Positions 6,410 through 14,515 of a DNA stretch of 22,013 bases are shown here, in pieces. A model generated the notes under the pieces. That model was not told where the DNA came from. It saw only the letters and a program-made list of their open reading frames with translations, and made no database searches. Source of the stretch: CAYHGV01 sp964356135 (GTDB lineage: Bacteria; Hydrothermota; Tepidihabitantia; CAYHGV01); the NCBI GenBank assembly GCA_964356135.1, contig CAYHGV010000047.1:1-22013 (forward strand), written 5' to 3'. The translations under genes and the position numbers were made by a program. Within the stretch, counting starts at the first letter, position 1; each line of letters starts with the position of its first letter.

Positions 6410-7660
6410 ATGTTTGCACCGCGTAAAACTAAAAGTGTTATCAACTTGGTCGTAACAATTCTCATACTGCTTGGCCTTGCTTGGTCTGCCAGCGGAGAGG
6501 GGAGTGAGTTGAAAGAAGCTATTCTTCCTACCGGTGCTTCAGGAGATTCTGGCTCAACCGGTGAGTTACCTTCGCAACCAGCGGTATACAATGACCCCGG
6601 TCAAACGATCAGCGTTAAAGTCGGTCAAAAGTTTGCTATCGCACTGGAGGAAAATCCTTCGACCGGCTATCGCTGGCAACAGAAATTTGACAACAGCTTC
6701 CTTGAATTGGTTGCCGACAGCTTTAAACCACCGACAAGAGCTCTGCCCGGTGCTCCGGGGACACGAGTTTTTGAGTTTAAGGCGTTGAAGAAAGGTGAAG
6801 CGGAGATAACAACGGTATTAAAACGGGCATGGGAAGAGAATGTAGCGGAGCCGAAGGTTTTTACAGTCAGTATCTGGTCTTTACCTGAGCCGAAGATGCT
6901 AAGCCTTGACAGCGTTTTTACCAAAGCCGACACGCTGTTGTTCGAGGGTCACGAAGTGTCGAGGTCCTACGATTCGCAAAGCGAGGTTTGGTTTGCTACC
7001 CTCAGGAAGGAGGGAAAAACCTTAACTACCTTCAGTCAAGGAGGGCGGTTCAAGGAATGGACTAACTTTGGCTTTTTCCCCTTCCTGGGCGCTAAGGCTC
7101 CGCAGTTAATAGTTGAACAATTTTCGGGCGGTGCTCACTGCTGCTGGTTCTACTGGATTTTTAATGCCGCTGGTGACCTTGAACTGTTTTACGCCAGTGA
7201 AAAATATCCCGTGGGCTATGGTTTAACCCCTGTGGATCTTGACACCGATGGGGTATTTGAATTCACGCAAACGATCCTGACCTTCGACTATTTCGACCGT
7301 CTGCCCCACGCCCTTTCACCTCTTCCTGCTGTCGTCTTTAAATACGACACAAAGGCAAATCAGTATCGACCAGCCAACCGGGATTTTCCACTTTATCTGC
7401 TCGATGGAATTGAGAAAGATGCAAGACGAGTTGAGGAGTTTAACGACACCATAAATACTAAAACCTATGATGACCCCCACGGGGAATATCTATCCGCCGT
7501 CCTTGAGGTAGTCCTTCGCTATATTTACGCCGGGAAGGAGAAAGAGGCGTGGCGGTTCTATGAAACGGAATACAAATTGTCTGACAAGGAGGAAATGAAG
7601 ACCAAGATTAGAGAAAAACTTGAGAGCTGCTCCATCTATAAGTATGTTTACGGTCGCTGA
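6410..7660 (+). CDS. Exported chagasin-like (I42) peptidase-inhibitor domain protein
   Basis: The 416-aa product starts at ATG 6410 after AGGAGGG, 13 nt behind the upstream stop, so the two genes are probably cotranscribed. A signal or membrane anchor occupies residues 10-30. Residues about 65-155 match the chagasin / inhibitor I42 fold: ENPSTGYRW (the NPTTG-type loop), GAPGTRVFEFKALKKGEAEI (the G-x-x-G loop region) and KRAWE at the place of the RPW loop. Chagasins block C1-type papain-like cysteine peptidases by inserting these three loops. The remaining 250 residues (FSGGAHCCWFYWIFN, DLDTDGVFEFTQTI) form a second domain I do not recognise, perhaps a calcium-type DxDxDG fold. The domain call is good; inhibition is not shown. 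Confidence 0.75.
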   Translation: MFAPRKTKSVINLVVTILILLGLAWSASGEGSELKEAILPTGASGDSGSTGELPSQPAVYNDPGQTISVKVGQKFAIALEENPSTGYRWQQKFDNSFLELVADSFKPPTRALPGAPGTRVFEFKALKKGEAEITTVLKRAWEENVAEPKVFTVSIWSLPEPKMLSLDSVFTKADTLLFEGHEVSRSYDSQSEVWFATLRKEGKTLTTFSQGGRFKEWTNFGFFPFLGAKAPQLIVEQFSGGAHCCWFYWIFNAAGDLELFYASEKYPVGYGLTPVDLDTDGVFEFTQTILTFDYFDRLPHALSPLPAVVFKYDTKANQYRPANRDFPLYLLDGIEKDARRVEEFNDTINTKTYDDPHGEYLSAVLEVVLRYIYAGKEKEAWRFYETEYKLSDKEEMKTKIREKLESCSIYKYVYGR

Positions 7661-7675
7661 GCCTTTCCGGTTCAA

Positions 7676-7707
7676 TGGACGATAAATGAATGTGTCCAAT
7701 TTATCGT
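7676..7707 (+). promoter_or_regulatory. Two mutually exclusive hairpins upstream of mtaD
   Basis: ACGATAAAT (7679-7687) pairs perfectly with ATTTATCGT (7699-7707). TGGAC (7676-7680) can instead pair with GTCCA (7694-7698), whose loop consumes the first arm. The element sits between the stop at 7660 and the mtaD promoter and lacks a T-run. It may end the upstream transcript or be incidental. Confidence 0.3.
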
Positions 7708-7758
7708 GGTCTGACCGGGCACACCTTTCCGAATTTCAGCAGGTCTACTCTTTTCATC

Positions 7759-7787
7759 TTGACAAAGAGGTTAAGTAAAAATAGATT
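7759..7787 (+). promoter_or_regulatory. Sigma70-type promoter of mtaD, TTGACA-17-TAGATT
   Basis: TTGACA (7759-7764) is a perfect -35 and lies 17 bp from TAGATT (7782-7787, 4 of 6). A start seven bases after the -10 falls on A7794, the A of the mtaD ATG. No Shine-Dalgarno sequence precedes that ATG, so a leaderless transcript is predicted. Confidence 0.5.
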
Positions 7788-7793
7788 AAAGTA

Positions 7794-9143
7794 ATGTCCA
7801 GGTTATCTGAACCAGTTGATATTGTCGTCTCAGGTGGAATGGTTTTGACGATGGATCCAAAAAGACATTGTTACTCCGATGGTTCGGTAGCAGTTAAAGG
7901 CGACACCATCGTTGGGGTCGGACCGAAAACTACCCTGAGTTCGCGGACGATCATCGATGCCCGGAACTGCATCGTCCTGCCCGGGTTGATCAATACCCAT
8001 ACCCATGCGGCAATGGTCTATTTCCGGGGGTTAGCCGATGACCTGCCATTACAGAAGTGGCTGACCAGGTATATCTGGCCTATGGAGGCACGTTATGTCC
8101 GCGGCCCGATGGTTCGGGAAGCGACCGAACTTGCCGGTTTGGAAATGATAAAATCGGGCACGACCCTGTTTAATGATATGTATTTTTTTGAAGACGAGGC
8201 AGCCGCGGCAGCGAAAAAAATCGGCATCCGGGCGGTTCTGGGTAAAGCGCTGTTCAACTTTCCTGGACCGGACGGCAAGAGTCCGCAGGGGCGATTGCGC
8301 TCTGCCCAGCAGTTTGTTGAAAAATGGAGTGCCGATTCTCTGGTTCGTCCAGCCATTGCTCCCCACGCACCGTATACCTGTTCGGCTGACCTGCTGCGGG
8401 AGACGAAGAAACTGGCGGATGCCTATAAGGTGCCGTATCACATCCATGTCGCCGAATCGAAGGATGAAGTTGAGGAAAGCAAAAAGCGCCACGGCCTGAC
8501 CCCACTCGCCTATTTAGAAAAACTCGGCATTTTAAGCAACACTATGGTTGCGGTTCACTGCTGCTGGCTGACCGACGGGGACATTCGACTGATGAATGAA
8601 TATGAGGTTGGCGTCGCCCACTGCCCCCAGTCGAATATGAAGCTTGCTTCGGGCGAGGCGCCGATTGCCCGGTTTTTAACCGAAGGGATAAAAGTCGGGC
8701 TGGGAACCGACGGTGCGGCAAGCAACAATAATCTCGATATGATAGAGGAGATGGATAGTGCCGCAAAACTCCAGAAGGTGATGTTCCGAGATCCGACCGT
8801 CTTATCAGCACGAGCGGTAGTAGCGATGGCGACGATCGGCGGAGCGAAGGTTCTCGGTTTGGAACACGAGCTCGGGTCCTTGGAACCGGGCAAAAAGGCG
8901 GATATCATCATTGTTGATTTGGAGAAGCCTCATTTGGTGCCGCTCTATGACCCCTATTCCCATCTGGTTTATGCCGCAAAGGGAAGCGATGTCAAGACGG
9001 TGATTGTAGACGGGAAAATAATAATGGAAAACTACCAGGTTTTGACTGTCGATGAAGAGAAGATACTCTCGACGGCGAAAAAATTCTGCGCCCGGCTCGC
9101 TTCGAGCCGCCGATTCGCTTCGAGCCGCCGGATAAGGAAATAG
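7794..9143 (+). CDS. mtaD: 5-methylthioadenosine / S-adenosylhomocysteine deaminase
   Basis: The 449-aa product belongs to the amidohydrolase superfamily. It deaminates S-adenosylhomocysteine and methylthioadenosine to their inosyl forms, recycling methyl-cycle by-products in the cytoplasm. Visible metal and catalytic signature: GLINTHTHAAM with His69 and His71, PYHIHVAESKDEVEE (His216/His218), AVHCCW (His255), VAHCPQSNMKLASGEAP, and GLGTDGAASNNNLDM with Asp306. The C-terminal composite beta-sandwich (LGLEHELGSLEPGKKADIIIVD) is typical. The length is near the family norm except for a basic tail RLASSRRFASSRRIRK encoded by a palindromic 18-bp repeat. No ribosome binding site precedes the ATG. 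Among ATZ/TRZ-like relatives, MtaD is the best match; guanine deaminase is less likely. Confidence 0.9.
   Translation: MSRLSEPVDIVVSGGMVLTMDPKRHCYSDGSVAVKGDTIVGVGPKTTLSSRTIIDARNCIVLPGLINTHTHAAMVYFRGLADDLPLQKWLTRYIWPMEARYVRGPMVREATELAGLEMIKSGTTLFNDMYFFEDEAAAAAKKIGIRAVLGKALFNFPGPDGKSPQGRLRSAQQFVEKWSADSLVRPAIAPHAPYTCSADLLRETKKLADAYKVPYHIHVAESKDEVEESKKRHGLTPLAYLEKLGILSNTMVAVHCCWLTDGDIRLMNEYEVGVAHCPQSNMKLASGEAPIARFLTEGIKVGLGTDGAASNNNLDMIEEMDSAAKLQKVMFRDPTVLSARAVVAMATIGGAKVLGLEHELGSLEPGKKADIIIVDLEKPHLVPLYDPYSHLVYAAKGSDVKTVIVDGKIIMENYQVLTVDEEKILSTAKKFCARLASSRRFASSRRIRK
9093..9130 (+). repeat. Tandem 18-bp palindromic unit at the 3' end of mtaD
   Basis: CGGCTCG-CTT-CGAGCCG (9093-9109) is a perfect palindrome with a 3-nt loop. 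It is followed at an 18-bp period by a second, imperfect copy (9111-9127). The two copies share a 16-bp identical block and encode RLASSR-RFASSR. The same unit occurs in an unrelated gene at 16220-16255, in the same frame. Confidence 0.7.
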
Positions 9144-9252
9144 GGTGTAGCAGGAATTGATAGTGGCCGATTAACCCTTGGACTTAAAGTTAGTTGAATT
9201 AAGAAGCTCGTGACACTTGGTGTTGGCATCGGGGGATGGAACATGAAAAGCA

Positions 9253-9280
9253 GATGATAGATGTTAGATGTAAGATGTTA
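9253..9280 (+). repeat. Heptanucleotide tandem repeat, four copies of GATGTTA-type
   Basis: GATGATA, GATGTTA, GATGTAA and GATGTTA follow one another without gaps in the 202-nt space between mtaD and the next gene. It precedes a possible promoter and has no visible coding role. Otherwise this gap shows nothing else clear. Confidence 0.6.
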
Positions 9281-9290
9281 GTGAAAGGAT

Positions 9291-9318
9291 TTGAGATTGA
9301 CAATTTAAGTTTTAGATT
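9291..9318 (+). promoter_or_regulatory. Possible promoter TTGAGA-16-TAGATT for the second YCF48 gene
   Basis: TTGAGA (9291-9296) and TAGATT (9313-9318) are 16 bp apart. The -10 hexamer and its downstream AAAGT resemble those of the mtaD promoter (TAGATTAAAGT). A TTGACA at 9297-9302 overlaps but has no well-spaced -10. Confidence 0.35.
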
Positions 9319-9345
9319 TAAAGTGGGTTAAACAAGGAGGTAGCG

Positions 9346-10653
9346 ATGGGAAAATATTTATCCGTAATTCTTGTCCTTGCCAGTCTTGGCTGGACTGAAG
9401 GGCAGTGGGTGGTGCAGCCGAATCCGGCGGATACGACCGATTATGCTTTTTCCGATGTCTGTTTTATTGATTCTTTACATGGTTGGGTTGTGCAGCCAAA
9501 CGGAAGTCTATTGAGGACAGAGGATGGGGGAAAAACCTGGAAATTCGCTGAAGGCTGGCATCCTCAAGGAGAACCACCTGCAGTTACAGAATGCTTTCAG
9601 AAAAACACCCGCAATAGTCCATTTGGGGGAGGTGTGACAGCGATAGATTCGCTCCACTGCTGGATTGCGGCGCTTTGGCAAGTATGGTTTAGTGAGGATG
9701 GAGGAAGAAATTGGGTAGAACGGAGCCCGGGCGGGTATCATCATGGGTTTAATGATATTCGGTTCGTTGATTTGAATCACGGTTGGATAGTCGGCTATTC
9801 TGATTCTACCCACCGGGGTGAAATATATTATACCAACGACAATGGTAAGAGCTGGCAGTTCCAGGATAGTAAATCGAGTCCGGCGTTAAATGCGGTTTGT
9901 TTTAGGGGCACTTTAAAAGGTTTTGTAGTAGGGACTGCCGGATTAATTCTCAAGACTGAGGATGGCGGTCAGAGCTGGCAGAAACAGGAAATCGGGACAA
10001 CTCAGGATCTACGAGATCTGGTTTTTTGCGATTCTTTACACGGATTGATGGTGGGAGGGGGCGGCACCGTGCTGAGAACGACAGATGGAGGGAAGACCTG
10101 GAAGGCGGAGACAACAGAGTATGTCAGCGGACCCTTTTGGGATGTTGCTATGCCCGATAGATTTCATAATTGGGCGGTATCTCATGGCAAAGCGATTCTT
10201 TATACGGCTGATGGTGGTATACATTGGTCACGGCAGACATCCCCAATTGATCAGACTATCTATGGTGTCTCTTTCCCCGATACTGCCCATGGCTGGGCTG
10301 TCGGTGAATACGGGAAAATTATTCATTATGCAACCAGTCAAGGGATCAGCGAAACAGATGTTGGGCGGGAAAAGACCGCTTATATGCTGCAAATCTATCC
10401 TAATCCTACTAAGAGAGTAATGAAAATCAAGTATCAAGTTAGCAGCGGAATGCAGTTCATGGAATTACGGGTTTATGATACAATCGGACAGTTAATACGG
10501 ATTCTTGCCAGTGAATCAAAACCCCCCGGTCTGTATACCATAGACTGGGATGGGAGAGATAATTCAAGTATAGAGGTTCCACCCGGTGTTTATTATATTC
10601 GACTCAAAACCGATAAAGGTTCAGCAGTAGAAAAAATTGTCTTGCTAAAATGA
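9346..10653 (+). CDS. Exported YCF48-repeat protein with T9SS type-A-like sorting domain
   Basis: The 435-aa product starts at ATG 9346 after AAGGAGG. A signal peptide (MGKYLSVILVLASLGWTEG) precedes six YCF48 repeats with HGW(V/I)V elements and DGGxxW turns: RTEDGGKTW, FSEDGGRNW, TNDNGKSW, KTEDGGQSW, RTTDGGKTW, YTADGGIHW. Residues from about 345 on form the sorting domain: LQIYPNPTKRVMKIKYQVSS, LRVYDTIGQLIRILA, PGLYTIDWDGRDN and PPGVYYIRLKTDKGS, ending VEKIVLLK. It shares the propeller with the lipoprotein at 292 but uses a different anchoring mode. The next gene begins 13 nt downstream, so the two are likely cotranscribed. Ligand unknown. Confidence 0.85.
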   Translation: MGKYLSVILVLASLGWTEGQWVVQPNPADTTDYAFSDVCFIDSLHGWVVQPNGSLLRTEDGGKTWKFAEGWHPQGEPPAVTECFQKNTRNSPFGGGVTAIDSLHCWIAALWQVWFSEDGGRNWVERSPGGYHHGFNDIRFVDLNHGWIVGYSDSTHRGEIYYTNDNGKSWQFQDSKSSPALNAVCFRGTLKGFVVGTAGLILKTEDGGQSWQKQEIGTTQDLRDLVFCDSLHGLMVGGGGTVLRTTDGGKTWKAETTEYVSGPFWDVAMPDRFHNWAVSHGKAILYTADGGIHWSRQTSPIDQTIYGVSFPDTAHGWAVGEYGKIIHYATSQGISETDVGREKTAYMLQIYPNPTKRVMKIKYQVSSGMQFMELRVYDTIGQLIRILASESKPPGLYTIDWDGRDNSSIEVPPGVYYIRLKTDKGSAVEKIVLLK

Positions 10654-10666
10654 ACGGGGGTGAACG

Positions 10667-13600
10667 ATGAAAAGATTAATGTTTTGTCTGGTGGTTGGTT
10701 GCAGCCTCTGGGCGGCTGCTCCTACGGAGGCACCAAAGATTCTCATCTACCCGAGACCGCAGGAAGGCAATCTTGATACGATTCCCAGCAATTGGCAAAA
10801 GTGGTATACTTATAATCTCATCCAGGATACGATTCTGATAGCGATTGGCAGCGCTGACACGATGACCAGAACTGCGGCTGAGGTCTGTTCGACTGAGATT
10901 TCCAAGGCGCTCTATTGGGTGATTTACCCTCGTGGCATTATCCGAAAAATCTGGATTGACCAGAGGAACAATGTCTCCGGCAGAGCGATTATCATTGGAG
11001 ATAAGAGCACGCAGTTGATAAAAAATGTGCTGGGCAGTGATACGACAAAAATACCAAAACAGAGCGAGGGTTACTATCTGAAGGTTAAAGATTCAACAAA
11101 AGTCATCTGTGCTGGTTATGATAAAGCAGGCGCATTTTATGCGGCAACGACCTTGCGCCAACTGATTGCCCAGCACTATGGGGGTCTATTGCCCGGCGTC
11201 TGGGTTAGAGACTGGCCCGATATTCCCTGGCGCCAGGCATTCTGGGAGGACGCAGAAGTTGGAAATCCAGATACCTTAAATCAATCTCAATTGAATAAAC
11301 TTGACTACCTTTCCCTCTTAAAATGCAACCGGGTGGAGCACATGAAACACCGGACGTATGTGGGACCGGGAAGCGATCCGGAAAGCCCCCCGGTACCTGA
11401 TGATGATCTTATCGATAGATATAATTTTTATGTATCTCCTCTCCATCTTCCTGATTTCTGGTATCCAGAGTATCGAGCGAGGAATATTGAGCCGATTCCA
11501 TCGCTGATGAGTTTCGGCCAGCCGTTATCCGGGGTAGTCCTGCGGTATCCGAGCTGTATTGAAGGGACTGAAGTAAAAAATCTCGACTTTAAGTTTGTAG
11601 GCGATACCGCGCTCCCAGTCTATCGGGTGCCAAATCTTAAGAATCCGACCTTTGATTCTTCAGGAGGTTCGTTTACCGGTTGGTCATCACCGACTGGTTC
11701 TGTGGTTGACAAGGGGACTTTTAAGTCTTATCCGGCTTCGGTAAGATTCATAGCAAGGAGACCGGTGTCAGGGAAAACCTGGCCGGCGGTCTTACAGGAG
11801 ATTGTTTGTGATACGGGAAGGTTTTATGTTTTCGATTACTGGATAAAAACCCAGATGCCGGATACCCTGACCGGGAGGAATGGCGGGTATTTTGCGGTTA
11901 AAGGTAAGAAAGCCGGGCAGACCAACTGGACCGACTTGGTTTATGCGTTAGGTCCAAATTATAGAACCAAATGGCGGCAAAGAATTGAGACCACCGCTGA
12001 CTGGAAACGATATGACCTTGGAATTTATTCTCAGGATTTCGACATACTACGGGTAGAACTGGGGGTGGAACTTTCATCAGGTGCTGAGGCGGAGTCGGTA
12101 ATAATCTGGGTGGATGGCGACTCAATTATGCGCAATCAGAATCAGGACACCTTGAAGCTCACCAACCAGCAGCGTTTTCTCATTAAAACCTCAACCGATA
12201 GACCGAAGGTCAACAAGGGAAGTGAACTCCTCACTGAAGGGATTGACTATACGATGCTTCACGACACACTCACCTATTGCTATAATCATTACGATACTGC
12301 ACAATATGAAGGCGGTGAGATAAATGACAGTTCAAAATGCTGGGTGTTCAAAAGTCTTAACCCTTCCAGGATACCACCGGGCACCATCGTTCAAGCTCAT
12401 TATGATTTTGTGGATTGGAATGATTACCACTACTCTACTAACGAGCTCCGGTTTAACTACTGCCCTTTAGAACCCGAGACCCGAGCTCTGGTAAAGACCG
12501 AAGATTCGCTTGCTGTCCATCGGTTAAATCCTCGTTTTATAGACCATTTCTACAATGAACCTACCCAGGCTGCGATCAAGGGCGATTCAAGATGCACATC
12601 AACTAACTATTCCCCGGCAAAACTATTAGCCGATGATATCGTATTTAATCTCGAAAATTCTCAGTTCGGGCCAACCATCCAGACCAAAATTCTACTCTCC
12701 GAAGATGCGTTAGTGCCTCAGCACAATGGAAAGGCGTATGATAGTATCTGGCAGGCGATCAAGATTATCAAAGATGAGCATCCTTCCTATCCGGCTAAGA
12801 TTACCCCGTGGATTTGGGGATTTAATGATACGAGAGGCACGATTGATATTCCTTATAGCGAATTTCAGGATTCAGTCTATGCTGAAGTTGATACTTTCAA
12901 TCATTATGGATATGAACCCATCCTTGCCTACCTCATGGGGAGCAGGGAACTGTGCTTGAAATGGCTCCGGGCTTACAAGGAGCATCCTCATGCGGATTCG
13001 CTTACCGGTTTTACCATTCACCCTGATGCCTGGGAAGCGGTATGGGACACTCGACAGGAATTCCAGATGATACCTTTTGGTCTGGAGTATGCCTGGAACT
13101 GGCGGTTTAACAATGAGTTTGATACAAGTAATTCAGCCTTATACGGCGACTACCCGAATTCAGAAAATCGGGTAACACCCTGGCAACTTCATAAAAACTA
13201 CGGCGACATCTTTTCACCAGCGGTGGCGAATTTTCGGGTGAGGGCTGTGGGTTTCGATGGAACACCGGTGGTGAATCTAATCTGGTCTCAGAATCTCAAT
13301 AATGACCGGCGGGATACGACTTCCCGCTACTGCTATCGGATTGACCGCTATGATTGGAGCCGCAAACCGCCAGAGAACCCCTGGGATACACTTACCCTTA
13401 ACTATCCCCCGACAGGTTATCTCCATAACCCGCTGGATACTACCTGTGTTGATACTTCGCCCTACTGGTCGGAGAAGAGAGTCCCACACGAAAAATACTG
13501 GGAGATTCTCCATTTCGCAAAATATAGAATTTCGTCCTTTGATAAACTTACTAACCAGAGCGAGTATACTTACGCAACAGCCCATTACTCCGAGATTCAA

Positions 13601-14515
13601 GTAGATTCGACAATTTTTCCAGGGGTGACTGCTTACCACTGCCAGAAAAAGAATCCCGACCCGGAAGGGGTCTTTCATCTTACCTATACCGGCGGGATGG
13701 AGGATACGGTCGTTTATTATCTCCGGTTTCTGCCTGGCGATACTGCTTCGGCTGTCCCTGAAACCTTAGGCATAGGTAAATTCCCCACCATCGTCGTTAA
13801 ACCCGGCGGGAATCGTGATACCCTCGGAGTTGCCTATCTTTCCCAGGGTTCAGATACAATCTATTATACATACCGGTTAGATTCCTTGTGGCTGGGACCG
13901 TATTCACTGGTTAGCTCAAACATCACCAACGGACTTTCAATACCAAGGATGGCACTCGATGCGCAAGATACGGTTCACCTGACTTTTCTTAAAAGAACCA
14001 GCAGCGATAGCACCCTTACCCTCTATTGCGGAAGGTTTTATCTTACCAATCCTCAGGGAATTACCTCAGTTTCGGTTTCGCGCTGGGCACCGACCGCATC
14101 GTTTGTATCTATCGACCCTTTAGGCGCAGCAGTTGCGGTAGACGGAGAAGGCAGAGCTTACTTCGGTTGGGCAGAGAATAACACCATTAAATATGGGATG
14201 AGCGGTGACAGCGGCTTCGCAGTCAAGGTGCTTGGTTCTACCGCATTACCGTGCACCTCGGTTGCAATGCACCACTTTAATCCCGGAAGCCCGGGTGCCA
14301 ATGTCAGTCTGGTCTGGTCAGATGGAGATGTAATCCAGCGCAGCTATTTTTACACCGGTGATACCGTCGAAATCTTCCGGGATACGGTCTATTCTGGAAC
14401 CGGACCGAAGAACGTGCCGGCACAGGCAGCTTTGTCGTCTTTGAAGAAAATGGCCGTGTGTTTACAAGCCTCTGGGATGCGGTTAACCGGACCTAGTCTT
14501 TGCCTGAAACCTTAA
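10667..14515 (+). CDS. Very large exported GH20-like protein with inserted carbohydrate-binding-like domain (3' end frameshifted)
   Basis: The 1282-aa product starts at ATG 10667 after GGGGGTGA. The signal peptide ends near WAAA. Residues 25-180 resemble the N-terminal GH20b-type domain: GYYLKVKDSTKVICAGYDKAG with FYAATTLRQLI is its diagnostic end. PDIPWRQAFWED (about 184) opens a barrel-like region. Residues about 325-490 look like a CBM4/9-type jelly roll (FTGWSSPTGSV, FYVFDYWIKTQ, WVDGDSIM) inserted into the barrel, which resumes with HFYNEPTQ and HPDAWEAVW (about 780). From about 1000 on, blades such as FHLTYTGGMEDTVVYYLRF suggest a propeller or sandwich. A beta-hexosaminidase-like role is possible, but I could not place the GH20 Asp-Glu pair. 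The last about 33 residues (from 14419) are out of frame; see the next entry. Confidence 0.6.
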   Translation: MKRLMFCLVVGCSLWAAAPTEAPKILIYPRPQEGNLDTIPSNWQKWYTYNLIQDTILIAIGSADTMTRTAAEVCSTEISKALYWVIYPRGIIRKIWIDQRNNVSGRAIIIGDKSTQLIKNVLGSDTTKIPKQSEGYYLKVKDSTKVICAGYDKAGAFYAATTLRQLIAQHYGGLLPGVWVRDWPDIPWRQAFWEDAEVGNPDTLNQSQLNKLDYLSLLKCNRVEHMKHRTYVGPGSDPESPPVPDDDLIDRYNFYVSPLHLPDFWYPEYRARNIEPIPSLMSFGQPLSGVVLRYPSCIEGTEVKNLDFKFVGDTALPVYRVPNLKNPTFDSSGGSFTGWSSPTGSVVDKGTFKSYPASVRFIARRPVSGKTWPAVLQEIVCDTGRFYVFDYWIKTQMPDTLTGRNGGYFAVKGKKAGQTNWTDLVYALGPNYRTKWRQRIETTADWKRYDLGIYSQDFDILRVELGVELSSGAEAESVIIWVDGDSIMRNQNQDTLKLTNQQRFLIKTSTDRPKVNKGSELLTEGIDYTMLHDTLTYCYNHYDTAQYEGGEINDSSKCWVFKSLNPSRIPPGTIVQAHYDFVDWNDYHYSTNELRFNYCPLEPETRALVKTEDSLAVHRLNPRFIDHFYNEPTQAAIKGDSRCTSTNYSPAKLLADDIVFNLENSQFGPTIQTKILLSEDALVPQHNGKAYDSIWQAIKIIKDEHPSYPAKITPWIWGFNDTRGTIDIPYSEFQDSVYAEVDTFNHYGYEPILAYLMGSRELCLKWLRAYKEHPHADSLTGFTIHPDAWEAVWDTRQEFQMIPFGLEYAWNWRFNNEFDTSNSALYGDYPNSENRVTPWQLHKNYGDIFSPAVANFRVRAVGFDGTPVVNLIWSQNLNNDRRDTTSRYCYRIDRYDWSRKPPENPWDTLTLNYPPTGYLHNPLDTTCVDTSPYWSEKRVPHEKYWEILHFAKYRISSFDKLTNQSEYTYATAHYSEIQVDSTIFPGVTAYHCQKKNPDPEGVFHLTYTGGMEDTVVYYLRFLPGDTASAVPETLGIGKFPTIVVKPGGNRDTLGVAYLSQGSDTIYYTYRLDSLWLGPYSLVSSNITNGLSIPRMALDAQDTVHLTFLKRTSSDSTLTLYCGRFYLTNPQGITSVSVSRWAPTASFVSIDPLGAAVAVDGEGRAYFGWAENNTIKYGMSGDSGFAVKVLGSTALPCTSVAMHHFNPGSPGANVSLVWSDGDVIQRSYFYTGDTVEIFRDTVYSGTGPKNVPAQAALSSLKKMAVCLQASGMRLTGPSLCLKP

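Noticed and set aside
6076..6591. 171-aa antisense open frame across the C45-like and chagasin genes
   Set aside because: It crosses two well-supported sense genes, and its product has no domain or signal.
8643..8661. CTTGCTTCGGGCGAGGC as another copy of the palindromic unit
   Set aside because: It encodes the conserved MtaD motif KLASGEAP, and the stem is imperfect; conservation of the protein explains it.
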